The position numbers were made by a program, and so were the translations under genes. Positions 14,570-20,779 of a stretch of DNA of 20,779 nt are shown one piece after another; position 1 is the first letter of the stretch, and every line of letters starts with the position of its first letter. The DNA is from an uncultured Lachnospiraceae bacterium (lineage in GTDB: Bacteria > Bacillota_A > Clostridia > Lachnospirales > Lachnospiraceae). The stretch is taken from positions 1 to 20,779 of the forward strand of contig CACYDL010000187.1 of the NCBI GenBank assembly GCA_902773195.1. The letters are read 5' to 3'. Under the pieces are notes generated by a model. The model was given only the letters and a program-made list of their open reading frames with translations. It did no database searches and was not told the DNA's origin.

Positions 14570-14600
14570 TCTGACGGGCGAAGGCCCGGGGACGCGCAGG

Positions 14601-14680
14601 AGACGACGGAGGAGTCGGCGGGACGGCGGAGGGCTCAGCGGAACGGCGGAGGAGTTCGCGAAACGGCCGAAAGCGCGCCG
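14601..14680 (+). repeat. Four imperfect 20-bp tandem units between convergent genes
   Basis: Units start exactly at 14601, 14621, 14641 and 14661, with an approximate consensus of RRACGGCGGAGGAGTCNGCG. The first three share most positions and the fourth is more diverged. The array lies between the CUT1 terminator and the stop of the minus-strand regulator gene. No coding function is apparent. Confidence 0.65.
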
Positions 14681-14698
14681 CGCAATGCGGCGGGGGCG

Positions 14699-17071
14699 TC
14701 ACATCTCCATCCGGATGTCCCAGAGACATACGTTGTGGACGGCCAGCCGGATGTCGAGCGTAAGCTCGGTCCCGGCGGTGACGTAGATGGTCCTCTCCTC
14801 GGGGACGCAGGCCTTCTGCAGATACTCCCGGTCCTCCAGGCTGAGGGACCTCGTCTTGTTCAGATAGTCGTCCTCGTCCAGATTGCCGGCGCGGAAGGAG
14901 CCCAGACGGATATCGAAGACGCTGCCGTGCATCCGGTCCAGCAGATACCGGTGGATCCGGTAGACGCCGGGCCGGATCCCGGTCAGGGTGAAATCCATGT
15001 CGACGGGCGCCCGGTCCTCGAAGCAGGCGTAGACGTTCCGGAAGGAGCGGTGCTCGCTGCTCTGCATGGAGGAGAAATCCGAGAATCCGGCGTAATGGAA
15101 CGCGAGGACCTGGTAGTGGTCCGGGCCGCTGATGTTGATGCAGTAGTGCTCGCCCTGCCGCACCAGCCTGTCTCCGAGCTTCCGGAGCAGCGCCAGGGCG
15201 TGGAAGGCGGGCGTGGCGATGCCGGATTTATCGAAGAGACCGACGCCGGCGGACATCCGGCCGGTGCGGTTCGGGAGGGTGAAGGCCGAATCGCTCAGCA
15301 TCCAGTAGCCGATGAGCGGCGCATCCTCGTGCATGAGCAGCAGGCTGCGGCACAGGAACGGGGCCTGGAAGCAGGTGGCGCTGATATAGGTGTCCGGCAG
15401 GAGGCAGGAGTTGAACTCCGTGATGTAGAGGGGGACGGAGCCGCCCCAGATCTCCCGCAGCCTCTGCAGCGCCCATTTCAGCTGCCGCTCCAGGGAACGG
15501 GAGGCGGAAGACAGATTCATGGAGCCGCCTTTGCTTCCCGACTCGTACTGGATCGCGAAGAAGCGCATGGAGAGGAAATCCGTCAGGACGCCGGTGTTTT
15601 TCATCTCGCGAAGAAAGACAAGGAAGTCGTCGGAGGACTCGGAGAGGCTGAAGCCGGGCCCTCCGATGCTGGCGGAGGGCAGGATGCTCCGGACCAGGCT
15701 CCGGACGGCGCGGTATTCCTCCGCGTAGAGCTCCGCGGAGACGGAGGCGGGTTTGTAGAATTCAAAGAGCCACCGGTCGCACCAGTCCTGTCCGTACCGG
15801 TTCACGGCGAAACGCAGAAATTCCTCCAGCTGCCGGAGGTACGCCGGCCCGTGGCGGAGAATCTGCGGGGCGTCGCTGATGCCCATCAGGGTGTTCAGCG
15901 AGTGAAGCGAATTCCTGCTGAGCTCGATGAAGGGGACGAGGCCGTTGTGTTGAAGAAAGTCCAGGATCTCCGCCGGATACGCCATGCTGTACTGCCCCGT
16001 ATCCGCGATGCGGAGAATCACGGAGCTGCTGATCATATTCTCCATCCTGACGTATTGGAAATCCAGCGCCCTGTGGGCGGTGAGAAGGCGCCTCCTGAAA
16101 TCGATGTCGATGAGGTTGATGGCCTGCCCGATGTTGATGAGAGAGCACAGATTTCTTGTAAAAGGCGCATAAGTCCCGACGTCGGCGGTCACGTGCCGGC
16201 GGGGGGAGACCTCGAAAAAGGAGGAGGCGTCCTGCTGGAGGGAATAGGGCAGGAGCTCCTCGCTCGATGCGGCGCCGGCGGCGTGCTCCGCCCGGAATTC
16301 CCGGGGCGACATGCCGTAGAGCTCCCGGAAATGCCGGTTGAAGGTGGAGACGTTGGAGAATCCGTTGGAGAGAGCCGTCTCCGTGATTCCCTGTCCGGTG
16401 TGGCAAAGCTCGCGCATCGCGGATTCCGTCCGGATCCGGTTCAGATAGGCGCTGAAGGTCATGCCGAAGCGGCGCTTCATGTATTTCGAGACGTACTGGG
16501 GCGTCAGGTGGAGATGCTCCGCCAGATCTGTGAGGGAGAGCGTCCCCCTGTAGCCTCTGCCGACATAGTCCTCGATCTCCCGCATCCGGCTGTCGTATTC
16601 CTCCGGCGAGTCCGTGCCGGCGCGGCGGCTCCGGAAGTTCCCCGCCAGCTCGTCGGCGAGATGGAAGAGCCATCCCTGGATCGTGAGACGGTGATCCTGG
16701 GTGTAATCCAGGTACTCGGACGCGATCACGGTCATGAGGCGCTTGACGCGGCTGTAATCCGCGTAGGGTTCCGAGACCGAGTCGCAGAAGAGCTGCTGCT
16801 CGGGGCAGACGTACTCCTCGATGAACCGGGGCAGGATCCCCATGTGGAGAATGACGGAGGAATCGAGGGGCGTGACGGTATAGGAGACGTCGCTCCGGAT
16901 CAGGAGCAGGTTGTCGCCGGGCAGGATCTCCGTCTTTCCGTCGTCCTGCGCGATCTCGATTTTTCCGGAGAGACAGAACAGGAGATTGAGGCTCCGGCTC
17001 CGGCAGGTCTCCGGCCTTTCAAGCTTTTTCTGGCTGAGGAACAGCAGGGGATAATCGTTGGGTGCCGGCAT
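14699..17071 (-). CDS. AraC-family regulator fused to a GH39-like domain lacking the acid/base motif (second of the pair)
   Basis: This 790-residue protein starts at ATG (complement of 17069-17071), five bases after AAGGAGA. Residues about 25-85 look like a cupin sensor (LLFCLSGKIEIAQ, ILPGDNLLLI). Residues about 165-263 form the AraC double helix-turn-helix, including LTDLAEHLHLTPQYVSKYMK and GMSPREFRAEH. From about 300 to 790 it resembles GH39 beta-xylosidases: WLFEFYKPAS (434-443) stands where the WNEP acid/base motif belongs, and LYITEFNS keeps the nucleophile-position E552. Loss of the acid/base Glu suggests a sugar-sensing rather than hydrolytic domain. It lies 13 bases downstream of the related gene at 17085-19517, so they are one operon. 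The likely target is the adjacent CUT1 importer, by inference from context only. Confidence 0.88.
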   Translation of the reverse strand: MPAPNDYPLLFLSQKKLERPETCRSRSLNLLFCLSGKIEIAQDDGKTEILPGDNLLLIRSDVSYTVTPLDSSVILHMGILPRFIEEYVCPEQQLFCDSVSEPYADYSRVKRLMTVIASEYLDYTQDHRLTIQGWLFHLADELAGNFRSRRAGTDSPEEYDSRMREIEDYVGRGYRGTLSLTDLAEHLHLTPQYVSKYMKRRFGMTFSAYLNRIRTESAMRELCHTGQGITETALSNGFSNVSTFNRHFRELYGMSPREFRAEHAAGAASSEELLPYSLQQDASSFFEVSPRRHVTADVGTYAPFTRNLCSLINIGQAINLIDIDFRRRLLTAHRALDFQYVRMENMISSSVILRIADTGQYSMAYPAEILDFLQHNGLVPFIELSRNSLHSLNTLMGISDAPQILRHGPAYLRQLEEFLRFAVNRYGQDWCDRWLFEFYKPASVSAELYAEEYRAVRSLVRSILPSASIGGPGFSLSESSDDFLVFLREMKNTGVLTDFLSMRFFAIQYESGSKGGSMNLSSASRSLERQLKWALQRLREIWGGSVPLYITEFNSCLLPDTYISATCFQAPFLCRSLLLMHEDAPLIGYWMLSDSAFTLPNRTGRMSAGVGLFDKSGIATPAFHALALLRKLGDRLVRQGEHYCINISGPDHYQVLAFHYAGFSDFSSMQSSEHRSFRNVYACFEDRAPVDMDFTLTGIRPGVYRIHRYLLDRMHGSVFDIRLGSFRAGNLDEDDYLNKTRSLSLEDREYLQKACVPEERTIYVTAGTELTLDIRLAVHNVCLWDIRMEM

Positions 17072-17084
17072 GCGGGTCTCCTTG

Positions 17085-19517
17085 TCAGATCTGTGTGATA
17101 TGGTCGAACAGGATCAGGGCGGTCTCCAGCGGGCGGACCTCCGCGCTGACGGAGATGACGCCGCTGTCGTCGACGCTGACGGATTCTATGTTGATGTCCG
17201 GATAGGCGGCGTGCTCGAAGAACCAGAGCTCGTAGCCGTTGATGCTGTGAATGTCGGGGGCCTGCTTCTTCCACAGCGACAGGACGTTCCCCGCCTCCGG
17301 GTGGAGACGGAAGGTCTTCTTCAGGTACAGGCCGGGAATCGCCCCGCTGATGCGGAAGCTCCGTTCCTCCGGCGGACCGTTTTCGACGAGTGACTGCTCA
17401 TAGGCGAGCACGTCCTCCGCCGCGGGACTCCCGCACAGCTCCGGGGAGATGTCGGCGTGCCGGAACGTCAGAATCTGAAAGCTGTAGAGGGACCGCCCCG
17501 TGACCAGGTAATCCTCCCCCCGGGCGAGAACCGTGCTGCCCAGGAGAGAGAAAAACCGGAATGCGTAGCCGGAGGGCTTGAGCAGCGAGCTGCAGTTGAA
17601 GAGGCCGCTGCCGCCGAAGAACATCTCCTCCGACCGCCCCCGGAGAAGGGAAATGTCCGAAAGCATATAGCAGCCGAGCCCGGCGAACCGGTCCATGCAG
17701 CGGTTCAGGAAGCGGCAGATGAAGGTGGACTGAAACACCGAGTCGCTGAGGAAGCTTTCGGTGTAATGGGCGAAGCCGTACTCCGTCACGTAGAGAGGAA
17801 CGCCCGGGAAATGCACCTCCGTCAGGGCGAGAATCTGGTCGAGACGCCGGTCGACGAAGAGAGGGGACGACGCCAGGAAGAGCTTTTCCTCGGTTCGCGC
17901 CTTCTCGGAGGTGATGCCGTTGACGTGAAAGCTCAGGAAGTCCATGCGCACGCCGGAGGCAGCGATCATCTCATAGAGCGACGACAGCGTTTTTTCGGAC
18001 ACGGAGACGGTGAACCCGCATCCGCCGACGCCGGCCTCGGGAATCAGGGCGCGGATGGAGCGCTCCATTTTCCGGTACTGCTGCAGAAACTGGTGAAAGG
18101 TGAATTCCCGGTCGCTCGTAAAGCTGAAATGGAACTCGAAGATCCACTTTCCGACATAGGCCCTGCCGTAGCGGTTGCAGACCGCCCGGATGAATTCGGG
18201 AAGGATCTCCTGCTCGCGCCGGAGATAGGTCGCGATGTCCATGTCGCTTCTCATATAGTAGTCGGCCGCGATGCCCGGAACGGGACGGTAATCGACGTGT
18301 CCCAGCTCCAGCATCGGGAGGAAGCCGACGGATCTGAGAAAGTCCAGGAGCTGGAAGCACTGCTCAAAGTCAAACAGGACCCGGCCGCCCGACTTCTGCA
18401 GCGTCACCAGGTCGAGGATCTGATAGAATCTCGCGTAGACGAAGGGGACGCGGGCCCGCATTTCCCGGAGCTGGAAGCGCAGCTTCTCGGAGGACATGGC
18501 GTGGGCCGGCCCGACGTTGATGATCATCCGCCAGGAGTCGGACAGCTCCTCCTTCGCCCCGGAGCAGTCCGCGAAAACGGGAGGCAGAAGGCGCGCGGAA
18601 GCCGGGAGATGGCGCGCCGCGCCGTGCCCGGCGGGCAGGATCTGCCCGGTTCTCCGCGGGAGCGCCGTGTCCGGGACGACGGTTTCGGCGGGAAAATCCT
18701 CCGTGAGGCAGGGGCGTGCGGCCATCACCTCCGCCCATCCCTGTCCGGCCGCCGCCCGCACGCTTTTTTCAAAGGCGTCCACGGAGCGGAAGCCCACGGC
18801 GGCAGCGGCGTCTTCGGCCGAGAGGCCGGCGCGCGCCAGACAGCGCAGGGCGAGATCCGCCTTTCTCCGCCCCATGTACTCCAGAAGCGTGCAGCCCATG
18901 GTCTTCCTGAAAAACGAGGCGAGATACTGGGGCGTGAGGCCGCAGCGCTCCGCCGCCTCCTGCAGGCTGACCGGTCCGCGGAGGCCCTGTCTCATCCAGG
19001 AGACAAGGGCGGGGTTTTTCAGCTTCCGCCCGGCGTCTCTCAGCTCCGGGCCGCCGTCCTCCTGACCGGTAGGGAGGAGGCTCCCCAGCTGGTCGAGAAA
19101 GGAGAGGAGAAGGCTTCCCGCCCTCAGGCATCCGGGATCCGCGTCCGGGGAGGCGAATTCCGCCAGCTCCCTCAGAACGGGAAGAAGGCCGAGCAGGGAG
19201 GCGTCCCTGTCAGAACCGAAGCAGGTGGAAAGAAGCGCCTCTCCGGCCGGAGACTCGAGGACGAAGACCGGGTCCTGGCGCATAACCAGCAGGACCGCCG
19301 GCTCTTCGCCGCCGGCAGAGACGACGGCCTCCGCGCCGGGCGGCAGCCAGAAGACGCCCTCCCCGGAGGCGCTGCATTCTCTTCCGCCGGGCAGGTCCAG
19401 GCGCAGGGCGCCCTCAAAGAGGGCCAGGACCGAGCAGCTGCGGCTGCAGTATCGGTGCCGGCCTTTCAGGGAGTGAAGGCGGATGCCGTTGATCGCATTT
19501 CCGGAACAGCGGTACAT
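17085..19517 (-). CDS. AraC-family regulator fused to a GH39-like domain lacking the acid/base motif (first of the pair)
   Basis: This 810-residue protein starts at ATG (complement of 19515-19517), five bases after AAGGAGA. The frame stays open further upstream, but that part is only the antisense of the divergent gene. Residues 1-100 are a divergent cupin-like part. About 180-268 is the AraC domain (SLQEAAERCGLTPQYLASFF, then AAVGFRSVDAFEKSV), whose second half is less typical. About 325-810 is GH39-like: KWIFEFHFSF (457-466) replaces the WNEP motif, while VPLYVTEYGFAHYTES keeps E579. The domain order matches its downstream neighbour, but the sequences have diverged strongly, so the duplication is old or the two were acquired separately. 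It may form heteromers with the partner or read a different ligand. The cytoplasmic GH39-like fold is probably an effector-binding module. Confidence 0.87.
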   Translation of the reverse strand: MYRCSGNAINGIRLHSLKGRHRYCSRSCSVLALFEGALRLDLPGGRECSASGEGVFWLPPGAEAVVSAGGEEPAVLLVMRQDPVFVLESPAGEALLSTCFGSDRDASLLGLLPVLRELAEFASPDADPGCLRAGSLLLSFLDQLGSLLPTGQEDGGPELRDAGRKLKNPALVSWMRQGLRGPVSLQEAAERCGLTPQYLASFFRKTMGCTLLEYMGRRKADLALRCLARAGLSAEDAAAAVGFRSVDAFEKSVRAAAGQGWAEVMAARPCLTEDFPAETVVPDTALPRRTGQILPAGHGAARHLPASARLLPPVFADCSGAKEELSDSWRMIINVGPAHAMSSEKLRFQLREMRARVPFVYARFYQILDLVTLQKSGGRVLFDFEQCFQLLDFLRSVGFLPMLELGHVDYRPVPGIAADYYMRSDMDIATYLRREQEILPEFIRAVCNRYGRAYVGKWIFEFHFSFTSDREFTFHQFLQQYRKMERSIRALIPEAGVGGCGFTVSVSEKTLSSLYEMIAASGVRMDFLSFHVNGITSEKARTEEKLFLASSPLFVDRRLDQILALTEVHFPGVPLYVTEYGFAHYTESFLSDSVFQSTFICRFLNRCMDRFAGLGCYMLSDISLLRGRSEEMFFGGSGLFNCSSLLKPSGYAFRFFSLLGSTVLARGEDYLVTGRSLYSFQILTFRHADISPELCGSPAAEDVLAYEQSLVENGPPEERSFRISGAIPGLYLKKTFRLHPEAGNVLSLWKKQAPDIHSINGYELWFFEHAAYPDINIESVSVDDSGVISVSAEVRPLETALILFDHITQI

Positions 19518-19583
19518 GGAGATCTCCTTCGTGAGGTTTATGAACAGGCAGGGAAGCGGAAAGGGGCGGACCGCTCCGCCTTC

Positions 19584-19592
19584 AGTATAGCA
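19584..19592 (-). promoter_or_regulatory. Predicted extended -10 promoter for the AraC-GH39 operon
   Basis: On the minus strand TGCTATACT (complement of 19584-19592) is an extended -10 element with a 5/6 match to TATAAT. The -35 position is unconvincing, which is acceptable for extended -10 promoters. Transcription would begin near 19577, giving about 60 bases of leader. Confidence 0.5.
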
Positions 19593-19619
19593 GAAATCAG
19601 GGGGAAGAGGAGTCCGCAT

Positions 19620-19712
19620 TTCGGGGCATCCCTGTCTTTCCGCCGGTTCGGGACAACTCCGTCTGCCCGCCGTTTCGTCTTCGGGACGTCCCACCTCTTG
19701 CCGCTTCGGGAA
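19620..19712 (+). repeat. Imperfect 27-bp direct repeats in the divergent promoter region
   Basis: Units begin with TTCGGG at 19620, 19647 and 19680, and a partial one at 19705. They continue roughly as R-C-R-T-CCC, a TCT-containing tract, then CCGCC. Two units contain small dyads (GGGGCATCCC-like and the perfect palindrome GGGACGTCCC at 19683-19692). The third unit overlaps the -35 box of the transporter promoter. They could be operator sites for a regulator, or a decayed minisatellite. Confidence 0.6.
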
Positions 19713-19725
19713 TTTGATGTATAAT
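19698..19725 (+). promoter_or_regulatory. Predicted sigma-70-type promoter for the cation transporter gene
   Basis: TTGCCG (19698-19703, 4/6) and a perfect TATAAT (19720-19725) are separated by 16 bases. Transcription would begin near 19732, giving a leader of about 26 bases before ATG 19758. Confidence 0.7.
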
Positions 19726-19757
19726 AAGCAGAAACAGTTCTGCCGGAGGTGAACACA

Positions 19758-20779
19758 ATGGGATGCTCGGGAACAGGTGAAGGAAAGCTGCCGGAAAAGA
19801 GCCGCGCCAAGGCGGCGGGGGAGGACGCCCGCGGCCGGATCATCGTTCGCACCAGCGCGGTCGGCATCATCGCCAACGTCCTGCTGTCGGCCTTCAAGGC
19901 GGTCGTGGGCTTTCTGACGGGATCCATCGCCATCGTCCTGGACGCGGTGAACAACCTGTCCGACGCCGCGTCCTCCCTGATCACGATCATCGGGACGAAG
20001 CTGGCCGCCAAGGAGCCGGACCGCAAGCACCCCTTCGGCCACGGAAGGGTCGAATACCTGAGCGCCATGATCATCGCCGTGATCGTGCTCTACGCCGGCA
20101 TCACGTCTCTGACGGAGTCAGTGAAGAAGATCCTTCACCCGGAGCTTCCGGCCTACACCGTGCCCGCGCTGGTGATCGTCGCGGCGGGCGTCCTGGTCAA
20201 GATCTTTCTGGGGCGCTACGTCAAGGGCGTCGGAAAAAAGGTGAACTCCGACTCCCTGGTCAACTCCGGGGAGGACGCGGTCCTTGACTCCGTGATCTCC
20301 GCCTCGACGCTGGCCGCCGCGATGATCTATATGGCAGGAGGACCCTCGCTGGAGGCGTATCTCGCCGCGGTGATCTCCGTCATCATCATCAAATCCGGCG
20401 TCGACATGCTCAGGAATACCCTGTCGCAGATTCTGGGCGAGAGGGCGGACGCGGAGCTCGCCAGGGGGATCAAGGCGACCGTGACGTCGTTCCCCGACGT
20501 GAGCGGGGCCTACGACCTGGTCCTCAACAACTACGGTCCCAACAACTACATCGGCTCGATCCACATCGAGGTGCCGGACACGTACTCCGCCGTCGAGCTG
20601 GACGAGCTGACCCGCGAGATCACCCTCGAGGTCTACCGGAAGCACCACGTGATTCTCAGCGCCATCAGCGTCTACTCCGTGAATACGAAGCACGACAGGG
20701 CGGCGGAGATGCAGGAGCGCATCCGGGAGGTGACGGACGCCCAGGAATATGTGATCGGGACCCACGGATTTTATGTAAA
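19758..20779 (+). CDS. Cation diffusion facilitator family transporter (3' end outside window)
   Basis: The ATG at 19758 follows GGAGGTG by six bases; 340 codons are visible before the window ends. The protein is a CDF-family metal/proton antiporter. Membrane segments include SAVGIIANVLLSAFKAVVGF and GSIAIVLDAVNNLSDAASS, whose Asp/Asn-rich helix 2 is a metal site. The loop KEPDRKHPFGHGRVEYLSAM is a family hallmark, and helix 5 contains NSGEDAVLDSV. A cytoplasmic C-terminal domain begins near residue 240 (FPDVSGAYDLVLNNYGP, IGSIHIEVPD). The DxxNxxxD-type helix 2 motif, in place of His-containing zinc motifs, recalls manganese or iron exporters, but the metal is not certain. It is transcribed divergently from the AraC-GH39 operon and has no obvious functional link to the sugar genes. 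Confidence 0.93.
   Translation, partial: MGCSGTGEGKLPEKSRAKAAGEDARGRIIVRTSAVGIIANVLLSAFKAVVGFLTGSIAIVLDAVNNLSDAASSLITIIGTKLAAKEPDRKHPFGHGRVEYLSAMIIAVIVLYAGITSLTESVKKILHPELPAYTVPALVIVAAGVLVKIFLGRYVKGVGKKVNSDSLVNSGEDAVLDSVISASTLAAAMIYMAGGPSLEAYLAAVISVIIIKSGVDMLRNTLSQILGERADAELARGIKATVTSFPDVSGAYDLVLNNYGPNNYIGSIHIEVPDTYSAVELDELTREITLEVYRKHHVILSAISVYSVNTKHDRAAEMQERIREVTDAQEYVIGTHGFYV

Noticed and set aside
14735..17098. A 787-codon plus-strand open frame opposite the second AraC-GH39 gene
   Set aside because: The composition is Gly/Glu/Arg/Val-rich with no recognisable domain, and the opposite strand has clear AraC and GH39-like motifs plus a good ribosome binding site.
17457..19724. A 755-codon plus-strand open frame opposite the first AraC-GH39 gene
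   Set aside because: It is antisense to an identified gene, runs through its promoter region, and has a low-complexity Arg/Glu/Ala composition.

Overview
The window is a GC-rich stretch (composition not computed) of what looks like a Gram-positive clostridial chromosome, most likely Lachnospiraceae or a close relative. The evidence is a YesN/YesM-type two-component pair, a YesL-family (DUF624) membrane protein, an LplA/LplB/LplC-type sugar importer, AraC regulators joined to GH39-like domains, and consistent AAGGAGG-type ribosome binding sites. I recognise 15 protein genes, two of them cut by the window edges. I see no RNA gene, CRISPR array, insertion sequence or phage gene.

Layout. (1) 2-1797, plus: the end of a GltD-like FAD/NAD(P) oxidoreductase, overlapping by four bases a NuoF-like iron-sulfur protein that has no recognisable FMN/NADH domain. 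(2) 1872-5850, plus: a tight three-gene signalling operon of AraC-type response regulator, LytS/YesM-type histidine kinase with no extracellular sensor domain, and a duplicated RbsA-like ABC protein whose ATPase motifs have decayed. (3) 5847-9610, plus: a promoter overlapping the end of that operon drives a CUT2 (ribose/galactose-type) importer of binding protein, strong intergenic terminator, double ATPase and permease, closed by another terminator. (4) 9855-14547, plus: a YesL-like protein and then a CUT1 importer (DUF3502-type binding protein, two permeases) with no ATPase of its own, closed by a terminator. (5) 14699-19517, minus: two adjacent genes for AraC regulators, each fused to a GH39-like domain that has lost the acid/base NEP motif but kept the nucleophile-position Glu. 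(6) 19758-end, plus: a divergent cation diffusion facilitator transporter, cut by the window edge.

How the parts may work together (inference). The kinase, regulator and inactive ABC-like protein probably sense and control the adjacent CUT2 importer; the inactive ATPase is a candidate signal coupler because the kinase lacks a sensor. The paired AraC-GH39 proteins probably bind a sugar or oligosaccharide with a disabled glycosidase fold and control the neighbouring CUT1 importer. Three intergenic regions hold short imperfect tandem repeats of 20-28 bp, and one holds a nested AT-rich inverted repeat. These are the main non-coding signals.
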